Below, piece by piece: positions 9,302 to 16,415 of a stretch of 64,000 nucleotides of DNA; positions within the stretch are counted from its first letter, which is position 1; every line of letters starts with the position of its first letter. Made by a program: the position numbers and the translations under genes. Under the pieces are notes generated by a model. That model made no database searches. It saw only the letters and a program-made list of their open reading frames with translations, and was not told where the DNA came from. This DNA comes from Pseudomonas xantholysinigenes (GTDB lineage Bacteria > Pseudomonadota > Gammaproteobacteria > Pseudomonadales > Pseudomonadaceae). Location of the stretch: the NCBI RefSeq assembly GCF_014268885.2, contig NZ_CP077095.1, forward strand, positions 3,999,001 to 4,063,000, in the 5' to 3' direction.

Positions 9302-9430
9302 TCAGCGCCGACGCGGCTGGCGCTTGCGCTGTTCTTCGTCGGTCGGGATCGGCACCGGCTGCAGCGGTGGCGGGAGCAAGCCCAAGGCGACGGCGAGGTC
9401 GTGGAGCCAGTTGTACATGCGTTGGTTCAT
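9302..9430 (-). CDS. PA1414-like 42-residue small protein (possible sRNA/mRNA dual gene)
   Basis: The reading frame encodes MNQRMYNWLHDLAVALGLLP, then a proline-rich middle (PPLQPVPIPTDEEQ) and a basic tail ending RKRQPRRR. A strong AAGGGGG lies about 5 nt before the ATG at 9430. The composition (WLHDL.VALGL..PPLQP.P) matches what I remember of PA1414-family small proteins in pseudomonads. Its place beside a LysR gene and near a gbuA/symporter unit also matches P. aeruginosa. From memory, the P. aeruginosa PA1414 transcript is the anaerobically induced regulatory RNA SicX, so the RNA may matter as much as the peptide. An ANR/FNR-like box at 9545-9558 lies upstream and a perfect terminator immediately downstream. 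Confidence 0.75.
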   Translation of the reverse strand: MNQRMYNWLHDLAVALGLLPPPLQPVPIPTDEEQRKRQPRRR

Positions 9431-9544
9431 ATTGCCCCCTTGACGGGTCAGCCTCACGGTCAATCAATTCTGCGATGCTTCATACAGATCATAGTCCCAT
9501 GTCCTGTATTGCGCATGCCTCTGTACTTACACATATGGGCGATT

Positions 9545-9558
9545 TTGACCCGGATCAA
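9545..9558 (-). promoter_or_regulatory. ANR/FNR-like box upstream of the small gene
   Basis: TTGACCCGGATCAA matches the ANR/FNR consensus TTGAT-N4-ATCAA with one changed base (read on the minus strand, TTGAT-CCGG-GTCAA). It lies 115 bp upstream of the small gene's ATG and overlaps the stop codon of the LysR gene (9555-9557). If the box is at -41.5, transcription would start near 9510. The -10 there is poor (TACAGA, 9520-9525). Confidence 0.55.
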
Positions 9559-10448
9559 GCGCTGATGGCAGCTTCCGACGGTCGGTCAATCGTTTCGCTT
9601 TGTTGCAAGTCGATCCAGGCCTGCAAGTTCGCCCCGCGCATGCCCTGGCGCCACATCAGCCAGGTCTGCGCCTGATCGAACGGCGCCTGCAACCGATGCA
9701 CCCGCACCCGCTCATGCCCCGGCAGGCTGTCGAGCATCGATTGTGCCATCAACGCCACCCCCGCACCGGCAATCACGCAGGCCAGCATGCTCTGATAAGA
9801 CTCGATCTCCATCACCCGCCCCATGGGCGTATGGGCATGGGCGTACCAGGCCTCCAGGCGCATACGGTAGGAGCAACCCTGGCGGAAGGTGAATACCGCC
9901 TTGCCCGCCACATCCTTGGCCGTCAGCACCGACGGGTGCTCAGGGCTGGTAATCAGCACCAGCACTTCCTCGCACAAGGGCACGCCATCCAGCCCGGCCA
10001 GGCTTGGAGGCCCGTCCACCAGCGCCGCATCCAGGGCATGGTTGAGCAGGCCCTCGAACAGCTCGCCGCTGGGCGCGGCACGCACTTGCAGGTTCACCGC
10101 CGGATAGGCCTGGTGATAACGCGCCAGCAACGCCGGCAGATGGGTGGCCGCGCTGCTGTACATGGTGCCGAGCACGAAGTCGCCGGCCGGCTGACCGCCC
10201 TGCACCGCCGCCATGGCCTCGTCGCGTAGGGCCGCCAGGCGGTTGGCGTAATCTAGCAGCACCTTGCCCGCCGGCGACAGCTGCAAGCGCTGGCGCTCGC
10301 GCAGGAAAAGGTCCACGCCTAGCTGCTCTTCTAGCTGGCGCAGGCGCGTCGACAGGTTCGACGGCACCCGGTGCAGGCGCTCGGCGGCGCGGGTCAATGA
10401 ACCTTCCTCGGCCACAGCCTGGAAGATGCGCAGTTGGCTGAACTCCAC
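9555..10448 (-). CDS. LysR-family regulator paired with a divergent MFS gene
   Basis: This is a 297-residue LysR-type regulator. The N-terminal HTH (about residues 2-60) reads FSQLRIFQAVAEEGSLTRAAERLH and an effector domain follows. A GTG at 10448 is chosen as start because GGAG sits 6 nt before it and the protein then begins MEFSQLRIF. A TTG at 10460 would overlap that ribosome-binding site. It is divergent from a YbfB/YjiJ-type MFS transporter, and a symmetric TTCAA-N5-TTGAA box lies in the shared 106-bp gap. The 3' end overlaps an ANR-like box serving the next small gene. Confidence 0.87.
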   Translation of the reverse strand: MEFSQLRIFQAVAEEGSLTRAAERLHRVPSNLSTRLRQLEEQLGVDLFLRERQRLQLSPAGKVLLDYANRLAALRDEAMAAVQGGQPAGDFVLGTMYSSAATHLPALLARYHQAYPAVNLQVRAAPSGELFEGLLNHALDAALVDGPPSLAGLDGVPLCEEVLVLITSPEHPSVLTAKDVAGKAVFTFRQGCSYRMRLEAWYAHAHTPMGRVMEIESYQSMLACVIAGAGVALMAQSMLDSLPGHERVRVHRLQAPFDQAQTWLMWRQGMRGANLQAWIDLQQSETIDRPSEAAISA

Positions 10449-10484
10449 GACATTCTCCAAAACAGAATAACTTGATCATGATTA

Positions 10485-10499
10485 TTCAATTTTATTGAA
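10485..10499. promoter_or_regulatory. Candidate LysR box in the LysR/MFS divergent promoter
   Basis: TTCAATTTTATTGAA is a perfect 5+5 bp inverted repeat with a 5-bp centre and contains T-N11-A, the LysR-type recognition shape. It lies in a noticeably A+T-rich stretch 37 bp upstream of the regulator's GTG and 56 bp upstream of the transporter's ATG. Confidence 0.5.
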
Positions 10500-10554
10500 A
10501 GTCAATCCGCCCTACCCTGCCAACCATCGCACTCTTTCGAGCAGGAGAGCTTCC

Positions 10555-11721
10555 ATGTCGCCCTTCATGCAACTGCTGGCCAGCGCCGTGGCGCTGATGA
10601 TGGCCATGGGCATCGGCCGCTTTGCCCTTACCCCGCAACTGCCGCGGCTGATTGCCGAGGGCCAGTTCGACCTGACCGCCGGTGGCCTGATCGCCGCCGC
10701 CAATTACCTGGGCTACTTCCTTGGCGCGGTGGATGGCATGTTTGCCCGCCAACCGGCCCAGGTGCGCCTGCGCCTGCACGGTGGCCTGTGGCTATGCGTG
10801 CTGTTGACCCTGGCGTCCTGGGCCGCTGACGGCTTCTGGAGCCACCTGTTGCTGCGCTTCGGCACCGGCGTGGCCAGCGCCTGGGTACTGGTGATGATCA
10901 CCAGCCTCAGCCAGCAACTGGCCAATGCCCATGGACGGCAAAGACTCGGTGCCCTGGTGTTCGCCGGCCCTGGCGTCGGCATCGCGCTGACCGGCTTGCT
11001 GGCCCTGGCCGCCCATGTCCGGGGGCTGGACTCGGCAGCGCTGTGGCTGGTCTATGGCGTGGCTGCCCTGGTGATGCTGCTGGCGCTGCTGCCGTGGCTG
11101 CCACGGGCACTGGAAACCGCGCCCGTGACGGTGCCCAGCGGGCCTATCGAGGGCACGGGCATCGGCCGCCTGGGGCTGGTCTACGCACTCTACGGTCTCG
11201 GCTACATCCTGCCCGCGACCTTCCTGGCGCAGATGGCCAATCAGCAGTTTCAAGGGCAATGGCTGGCCGACCTGTTCTGGCCGGCATTCGGCCTGGCCGC
11301 GGCGCTTGGGGTAGTGGTAGCCAGCCTGCGTCGCCCCGGCCGCAGCCAAACCTGGCTGACCGCCACGCTGTGGCTGCAGGGCCTGGGGGTACTGGCGTGC
11401 CTGTTGGGCGGAGGTATCGGCCTGGGCCTGGGCGTGCTGCTATGCGGCGGGCCATTCCTGGCCTGCATGCAACTGGTGATGCAACGCTCACGGGAACTGG
11501 CGCCCCATGCCACGCAACGTAACGCCGGGCTGCTGACCGCGTGCTTTGCCCTGGGGCAGTTGAGCGGGCCGTTGCTGGCGGCGTTGAGCAGCCATTTCAG
11601 TGGAGGCTTGCAACCGGCGCTGGTGCTGGCGGCGCTGGGGTTGGGGCTGGCCGGGGTGTTGGTGCTGGCCGGTGGTGTGTCGCGCTCGGCGGTCTGCGCC
11701 CACCTTGGGCAAACTCGCTGA
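10555..11721 (+). CDS. MFS transporter, YbfB/YjiJ type
   Basis: This is a 388-residue inner-membrane carrier with about twelve hydrophobic helices. The first segments (LLASAVALMMAMGIGRFALTPQLP... and the AGGLIAAANYLGYFLGA turn) are typical of the YbfB/YjiJ branch of the major facilitator superfamily. AGGAG lies 7 nt before the ATG at 10555. Divergent pairing with a LysR gene suggests the regulator senses the carrier's substrate, which is unknown. A short hairpin follows at 11728-11750. Confidence 0.85.
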   Translation: MSPFMQLLASAVALMMAMGIGRFALTPQLPRLIAEGQFDLTAGGLIAAANYLGYFLGAVDGMFARQPAQVRLRLHGGLWLCVLLTLASWAADGFWSHLLLRFGTGVASAWVLVMITSLSQQLANAHGRQRLGALVFAGPGVGIALTGLLALAAHVRGLDSAALWLVYGVAALVMLLALLPWLPRALETAPVTVPSGPIEGTGIGRLGLVYALYGLGYILPATFLAQMANQQFQGQWLADLFWPAFGLAAALGVVVASLRRPGRSQTWLTATLWLQGLGVLACLLGGGIGLGLGVLLCGGPFLACMQLVMQRSRELAPHATQRNAGLLTACFALGQLSGPLLAALSSHFSGGLQPALVLAALGLGLAGVLVLAGGVSRSAVCAHLGQTR

Positions 11722-11727
11722 ACCAGT

Positions 11728-11750
11728 GTTCGCCGGCCTTGCCGGCGAAC
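11728..11750. terminator. Hairpin after the MFS gene (REP-like)
   Basis: GTTCGCCGGC-CTT-GCCGGCGAAC is a perfect 10-bp stem with a 3-nt loop, 6 nt after the MFS stop codon. There is no clear T-run (ggctcccccc follows), so it may act as an RNA-stabilising REP half rather than a true terminator. Confidence 0.5.
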
Positions 11751-11765
11751 GGCTCCCCCCTGGGG

Positions 11766-11914
11766 TCTGTATGAAAAGTCTTGAGACGAAGGTCAGGCAA
11801 GGCGAAAACAGCCGAGGAACGGTCGGAGTCGCGCACGACTTTACGGGTTGTAAATGAGCATTCCGAGGCTGTTTTCAACGCAGCATCACCGAGTATCAAG
11901 GCTTTTCGTACAGA
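11766..11914. mobile_element. 149-bp MITE-like element with imperfect terminal inverted repeats
   Basis: The left end TCTGTATGAAAAGTCTTGAG is repeated inverted at the right end (TCTGTACGAAAAGCCTTGAT when complemented), with differences at three positions over 20 bp. Inside, GAAAACAGCCGAGGAA and attccgaggctgttttc form a second inverted pair, so the whole unit folds on itself. There is no coding capacity. It looks like a non-autonomous derivative of an insertion sequence. The right end lies 2 bp beyond the stop codon of the convergent EamA gene. I see no clear target duplication. Confidence 0.65.
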
Positions 11915-11916
11915 GC

Positions 11917-12843
11917 CTAGCCCACGACCTTGCGCAACTGCTGGCGTACCCAGCCCTCGGCACTGACCATGATCACCCCCAACAGCACCATCACCGCGCC
12001 GATCACGAAATTCAGGCTCAGCGGTTCATCCAGCAGCAGCACGCCAAAGGTCACGCCGAACAGCGGCGTGATGAATGAGAACACCGCCAGGTTCGACGCC
12101 AGGTACTTGCGCAGCAACCAGAACCAGGTCATGTAGCTGATGAACGACACCACGATGCCCTGGAACAACACGCTGCCCACCGCCAAAGGCGTCAGCGCGA
12201 CATCCATGATCTGCCCGCTGAACAAGGCGATCGCCACCAACCCGACGAACCCCACCGCCAGTTGGTAGAACAAGGTCAGGGTCACCGGCGCCTCCGACAG
12301 CCGCGAGCAACGCACCACCACGGTGGTCGCGCCCCAGGCCAACCCGGCCAGGATCGCCAGGCCGTCGCCCAGCAGCATCCGCCCATCCAGTTGGGCAAGG
12401 GACACGCCCCCGGCGAAGGCCAGGGCGATGCCGCAGAAGGCCAGCAGAATGCCCAGCCACTGCAGTAGGCGCAGGCGCTCACTGGGTATCATGAAATGCA
12501 GCCCCAGGGCGGTGAAGATCGGCGCGGTGTAGAGAAATACCGACATGTGCGCCGCCGACGTCAGCTTCAGCCCTTCGGCGATGAACAGGAACTCCAGCCC
12601 GAACAAGGCCCCCGCCAGCAGCCCGGCGCGCCAGGTGATGCCCACCTGCCCCCAGCCATCACGAAAGCACACCAGCAAGCCGACCAGCAGCGCGGCAATG
12701 CCATTGCGCAGGGCCGCCTGCATCACCGGGGCGATATCCACCGCGGCCGACTTGATCAGCACCTGCTGGCAACCCCAGACCAGGCACAGCCCCAGCATGA
12801 CCTGAAAAGCGAAGGCGTCTGGGTTCTTGCGGGCCGCAATCAT
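11917..12843 (-). CDS. EamA/DMT-family permease
   Basis: This is a 308-residue transporter with ten predicted helices made of two EamA repeats, the layout of drug/metabolite exporters. The opening helix contains LCLVWGCQQVLIKSAA, and the second repeat ends in FGVLLLDEPLSLNFVIGA, a characteristic EamA turn. AAGGGGG lies 6 nt upstream of the ATG at 12843. The stop codon abuts a MITE-like element. The substrate is unknown. Confidence 0.88.
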   Translation of the reverse strand: MIAARKNPDAFAFQVMLGLCLVWGCQQVLIKSAAVDIAPVMQAALRNGIAALLVGLLVCFRDGWGQVGITWRAGLLAGALFGLEFLFIAEGLKLTSAAHMSVFLYTAPIFTALGLHFMIPSERLRLLQWLGILLAFCGIALAFAGGVSLAQLDGRMLLGDGLAILAGLAWGATTVVVRCSRLSEAPVTLTLFYQLAVGFVGLVAIALFSGQIMDVALTPLAVGSVLFQGIVVSFISYMTWFWLLRKYLASNLAVFSFITPLFGVTFGVLLLDEPLSLNFVIGAVMVLLGVIMVSAEGWVRQQLRKVVG

Positions 12844-12934
12844 GTGCGCCCCCTTGGCTGCTGCAACATCATGGGCAAGGCTCGGCAGTGGAATGGATCC
12901 CGATTATTAGACGCCGAGCCCTGCCGACACCAGC

Positions 12935-13339
12935 CTAAATTGCGCCCCCGGCGATTCGTGCCTCGGCGGATACGCGGTCGAAGGTGATCTCGTCCAACGC
13001 GTCGTCCTGTTGGTCCAGCACCTGGCGCGGGTGCTCGAAGCCGGGGATGCTGCTGTCGATCATGCTGAGCAGGCGCGAACCACGCTCGGTAAGGACGAAG
13101 TTCTCGCCGTTGCCGCCGTCGTCCTCAGGTCGACTGGCGATGTACTCGCGCTGGAAAAGCAGCTTTTCGTACTCGCAGGCGCGGGTCTTGAGGTGGTCCA
13201 GATCACCTGGCGCCTGGCCCTCGGCGGCCAGGGCCGCGGCATGTTGCTCGGCGTAGGGGCGTGGGGTGAAGCTGTGACCGGCGCCGTTCTGCACCTCGTG
13301 CAGCAAGCGCTCGATCAGGTCCCAGTCGTAAGTCTTCAT
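12935..13339 (-). CDS. DUF2513-like hypothetical protein
   Basis: This is a 134-residue cytoplasmic protein. The ATG at 13339 has GGAGG 7 nt upstream, and the opening MKTYDWDLIERLLHEVQ resembles the start of DUF2513 proteins (small winged-helix-like proteins often near phage or accessory genes). A conserved-looking TERG-x-RLL segment (about 103-109) suggests a winged-helix fold. It leads a run of small accessory genes. The family call is from pattern memory and moderately sure. Confidence 0.6.
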   Translation of the reverse strand: MKTYDWDLIERLLHEVQNGAGHSFTPRPYAEQHAAALAAEGQAPGDLDHLKTRACEYEKLLFQREYIASRPEDDGGNGENFVLTERGSRLLSMIDSSIPGFEHPRQVLDQQDDALDEITFDRVSAEARIAGGAI

Positions 13340-13486
13340 GGAAAGGCCTCCTGCTGTGGCCAGATGGACTACACAGCGTGGGACTGGCACCTAACGGCGA
13401 GCGTTCCAACGAAAATCCGGTCGAGCTGTCCGGCGGTGAGCGGCGAGACGGCGTGATTGCGGGTCACCTTCTGCGCACGTTCGCAC

Positions 13487-13879
13487 TCATGCCAGATCGT
13501 CCAGCAGATCGCGAATGAAGCTGGAGAAACTGTCGGCCACGGCGTGCGCCGTGCGGCTGACCGGGTCGATTTCGACAACCTCCCAGCCCTTTAGCGTATC
13601 GAAACCGCAACAGTAGCCTTGCAAGTCGTCGCCAAACAGGACGATGCCCGCCAGAGAGTCGTCCTCATCGGCATAAATCTGCCCTGGCGCGAGCAAGCCC
13701 TCGTACAGCATGAACGCGGACGATCCGATCTCGCCCCATCCCAGGGTCTGGAGGAAAGACACATAGTCGCTGGGGACTTGGGGATAGCTTTTACTCAGTT
13801 CGGCCAGGCTGTCGACATGGCTGCGCGTCAGGCTGGCGAGCAGGCCACCCGTTGTGTGGGGCTGTAGGTCGTCATACAT
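13487..13879 (-). CDS. SMI1/KNR4 (SUKH) family protein
   Basis: This is a 130-residue SUKH-type protein: LAELSKSYPQVPSDYVSFLQTLGWGEI followed by an acidic core and a C-terminal D-S-F-S-S-F-I-R-D-LL helix. These folds commonly serve as immunity proteins for polymorphic toxins, but many stand alone. No toxin gene is visible next to it. The ATG at 13879 is chosen because upstream residues are low-complexity antisense of the exported-protein gene; no strong ribosome-binding site is present. It is divergent from the small exported protein at 13988. Confidence 0.7.
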   Translation of the reverse strand: MYDDLQPHTTGGLLASLTRSHVDSLAELSKSYPQVPSDYVSFLQTLGWGEIGSSAFMLYEGLLAPGQIYADEDDSLAGIVLFGDDLQGYCCGFDTLKGWEVVEIDPVSRTAHAVADSFSSFIRDLLDDLA

Positions 13880-13987
13880 GAGGTTCGACACCTGAGTGAA
13901 AAGAGGGAGACGAGGTCGGGGAATAGACTGAACTTCCAGCCAATACGGCACCTCCACCCTGTACAGCCATTGCCGGAGGTCGAAGGA

Positions 13988-14257
13988 ATGAAACTGCTCT
14001 TGTCTGTCGCCTGCCTGGGCAGCCTGCTGTGCGCCTTGCCCACCTGGGCCTGCACGCCTGAACAGGCCACGCAAAAACGGGAGGAGCTGGCTGGGCTGGT
14101 CAGCCAACTTACCGAGCAGAACCCGCAAAAAGCCAAGGAGATCAATGACGAGCTCCAGGGCATGAAACTCGAATCAGCGAGCAAGGACCTGCCGGACAAA
14201 TGCCAGCTGATCGATAAACGCATCCATGAACTGAAAGCGGCGGAGAAAAAAACCTGA
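13988..14257 (+). CDS. Small exported protein of unknown function
   Basis: This is an 89-residue protein with a cleavable signal peptide (MKLLLSVACLGSLLCALPTWA, probable cut before Cys22). The mature part is a short charged helical protein with two cysteines (22 and 77) that could form a disulfide. The lipobox is poor (PTWAC), so a periplasmic fate is more likely than lipoprotein. GGAGG lies 9 nt before the ATG. I do not recognise a named family. Confidence 0.65.
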   Translation: MKLLLSVACLGSLLCALPTWACTPEQATQKREELAGLVSQLTEQNPQKAKEINDELQGMKLESASKDLPDKCQLIDKRIHELKAAEKKT

Positions 14258-14269
14258 CCCGCCTCGAGA

Positions 14270-14506
14270 TCAGCGTCGCTGCTGGGCCTGCATGTACTGG
14301 CGCAACAACTGGTTGATGCGGGTTTGGTAACCCGCGCCCTGCTCCTTGAACCAGGCCAGAACGTCAGCGTCCAGGCGGATGGTCACGGTCTGCTTGGCGG
14401 GCACGCGCAACTCGGCGCGGCTGAAGAAATCATCGTCGAGCTCGGGAATGTCCGAGGTATCGACGGGTGGCTGTTGCTCCTCAGGGGTTGCGGATGGTTT
14501 CGACAT
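14270..14506 (-). CDS. brnA: BrnA-family antitoxin
   Basis: This is a 78-residue antitoxin. The disordered N-terminus is followed by DFFSRAEL (about 27-34) and a ribbon-helix-helix-like tail (TVTIRLDADVLAWFKEQG...TRINQLLRQYM) that binds its own promoter. AGGAA lies 7 nt before the ATG at 14506. The start lies within the 3' end of brnT (26-nt overlap), the classical toxin-first brnTA arrangement, giving translational coupling. Confidence 0.85.
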   Translation of the reverse strand: MSKPSATPEEQQPPVDTSDIPELDDDFFSRAELRVPAKQTVTIRLDADVLAWFKEQGAGYQTRINQLLRQYMQAQQRR

Positions 14507-14789
14507 AGCGCTGTTCCTCACGTCGAGTTGCTCGTCTGGCGGAAATGACTCGGATCACATCACCCTGCCTTTCGGTGTAGGCCACCACACAGACCCAGGC
14601 ATTGATCCAGCCCATGCTGATCCAGCGCGGTTCCTCGTACGCGAACCGCTCATCACGCAGCACCAGCATCGGCTGGCGAAACATGAGCGTAACATCGTCG
14701 AAGTCGACGCCATGCTTGCGGATGTTGATCAGGTTCTTTTGCTGATCCCACTCAAATCGGGTTAAGCAATCGTATTTACATACGTACAT
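14481..14789 (-). CDS. brnT: BrnT-family ribonuclease toxin
   Basis: This is a 102-residue BrnT toxin, an mRNA-cutting RelE-like ribonuclease. Family marks are FEWDQQKNLINIRKHGVDF (about 12-30), which holds the conserved Lys-x3-Asn-x3-Lys-His stretch, and the C-terminal RVISARRATRREEQRY. AAGGAGG lies 8 nt before the ATG at 14789, an unusually strong ribosome-binding site for a toxin. It forms a type II toxin-antitoxin operon with brnA. Confidence 0.87.
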   Translation of the reverse strand: MYVCKYDCLTRFEWDQQKNLINIRKHGVDFDDVTLMFRQPMLVLRDERFAYEEPRWISMGWINAWVCVVAYTERQGDVIRVISARRATRREEQRYVETIRNP

Positions 14790-14908
14790 ACGCTACGCCT
14801 CCTTAGCTACAAATGCCATAGGCGTCTGGTGGGCTGGCGACAAAATGCCGGGGCAAAAAGGTAGTTTGGGAAATGAGCTACAAGCACCTGGGGAAGGCGC
14901 GAAGTTAC

Positions 14909-14931
14909 CCGCCATCATTGCGATGGCGGGC
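14909..14931 (-). terminator. Hairpin downstream of the DEAD-box helicase
   Basis: CCCGCCATC-ATTGC-GATGGCGGG is a perfect 9-bp stem with a 5-nt loop, 15 nt after the helicase stop codon. It lacks a proper T-run on the minus strand, so intrinsic termination is only possible. Confidence 0.45.
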
Positions 14932-14945
14932 TGACCGCAAAGCGC

Positions 14946-16271
14946 TTACTCAGCGGCTGGCTTGCGCTTTTTCAACGGGGCCAGGCCATCGGCGCTGGCC
15001 AGCGGGGCATTGCTCCTGGGCTTGGCGGTCGGCTTTTTCTTGGCGGCGCCCTTCTTGTCGGCACCGGTCTTCTTCTCGACCTTTTTCTTCTTGCTGCCGG
15101 CGGCCTTGCCCGAGGCCTTGACCTTCTTCGGCCCATTGTAGGTGCCCTTGACCTCCTTGATGACGCGGCGCTCGAACTGCTGCTTGAGGTAGCGCTCGAT
15201 GCTCGACATCAGGTTCCAGTCGTTGTGGGTGATCAGCGAGATCGCCAGGCCTTCGCCACCGGCACGGCCGGTACGCCCCACACGGTGCACGTACTCATCG
15301 CCGCTGCGCGGCATGTCGAAGTTGATCACCAGGTCGAGGCCGTCGATGTCCAGGCCGCGGGCGGCGACATCGGTGGCCACCAGCACCTTGGAGCTACCCT
15401 GCTTGAAGCGCTCGAGGGCCTGCTTGCGGTCCTTCTGGTCTTTCTCGCCGTGCAGCACGAAGGCCTTCACGTCCTTGGCCACCAGGTGGCCGTAGATGCG
15501 GTCGGCCAGGGCGCGGGTGTTGGTGAAGATGATCGCCTTGTCGAAGGTCTCGTTGGCCAGCAGCCACTGGACGATCTGCTCTTTATGCTGGTCGTGGTCG
15601 GCGGTGATGATCTGCTGGCGAGTACCCTCGGCCAGTTGCGAGACGCTGTTGAGCATCAGGTGCTCAGGGTCCTTCAACACCTTGCCGATGATGTCGCGCA
15701 GGGCCGCGCCGCCGGTAGTGGCGGAGAACAGCAGGGTCTGCTCGCGCTGCTCGCACTCCTTGCACAGGCGCTCCATGTCTTCGGCGAAGCCCATGTCGAG
15801 CATGCGGTCGGCTTCGTCGAGGATCAGCATCTGCACGTGGGACAGGTCGAGGTTGCCGGCGTTGAGGTGCTCCAGCAGGCGGCCCGGGGTGCCGATCAGC
15901 ACATCGGGGACCTTGCGCAGCATCGCGGCCTGTTCCTTGAAGTCTTCACCGCCGGTGATCAGGCCAGCCTTGATGTAGGTGAACTGGGAGAACAGCTGCA
16001 CTTGCTTGAGGGTCTGCTGGGCCAGCTCGCGGGTCGGCAGCAGGATCAGCGAGCGGATCTCCACCCGTCCACCTTTCAGGTCGACCAGGCGGTTGAGCAG
16101 CGGCAGGACGAAGGCGGCGGTCTTGCCGCTGCCGGTCTGCGCGGTCACCCGCAGGTCACGCCCTTGCAGGGCCAGGGGAATGGCCGCTGCCTGCACCGGC
16201 GTCGGCTCGACAAATTTCAGCTCGGCCACGGCTTTGAGCAGGCGTTCGTGCAGGGCGAATTGGGAAAACAC
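14946..16271 (-). CDS. DEAD-box ATP-dependent RNA helicase (SrmB/RhlE-like)
   Basis: This 441-residue RNA helicase remodels structured RNA, most likely in ribosome assembly or cold adaptation. Motifs in order: Q motif near the N-terminus (F..F.L...L..AV....F..PTPVQ), motif I AQTGSGKT (44-51), Ia PTRELA (79-84), Ib TPGR (128-131), II DEAD (152-155), III SAT (183-185) and VI HRVGRTGR. The lysine-rich tail (KKKKVEKK...) probably binds RNA. A GTG start at 16271 is preferred: GAGG lies 8 nt upstream and the protein starts right at the Q motif (MFSQFALHERLL). An ATG at 16370 would add 33 residues without family character. Confidence 0.9.
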   Translation of the reverse strand: MFSQFALHERLLKAVAELKFVEPTPVQAAAIPLALQGRDLRVTAQTGSGKTAAFVLPLLNRLVDLKGGRVEIRSLILLPTRELAQQTLKQVQLFSQFTYIKAGLITGGEDFKEQAAMLRKVPDVLIGTPGRLLEHLNAGNLDLSHVQMLILDEADRMLDMGFAEDMERLCKECEQREQTLLFSATTGGAALRDIIGKVLKDPEHLMLNSVSQLAEGTRQQIITADHDQHKEQIVQWLLANETFDKAIIFTNTRALADRIYGHLVAKDVKAFVLHGEKDQKDRKQALERFKQGSSKVLVATDVAARGLDIDGLDLVINFDMPRSGDEYVHRVGRTGRAGGEGLAISLITHNDWNLMSSIERYLKQQFERRVIKEVKGTYNGPKKVKASGKAAGSKKKKVEKKTGADKKGAAKKKPTAKPRSNAPLASADGLAPLKKRKPAAE

Positions 16272-16415
16272 GGGGGTAACCTCGGGCAAGTGCGAAAAAT
16301 TCAAGTTGCATAGGGTAACGTTTTCCGCCGCCAGAACCGAATTTCTTTTGGCAACTTTGCGCCGATCCACGCTCTAATGTCGCCTCGTACCGCAATACAG
16401 ACCGTTTTCAAGCCC

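Noticed and set aside
14873..15121. 82-codon plus-strand frame at the end of the helicase gene
   Set aside because: Arg/Ser/Trp-rich antisense of the helicase C-terminal tail.
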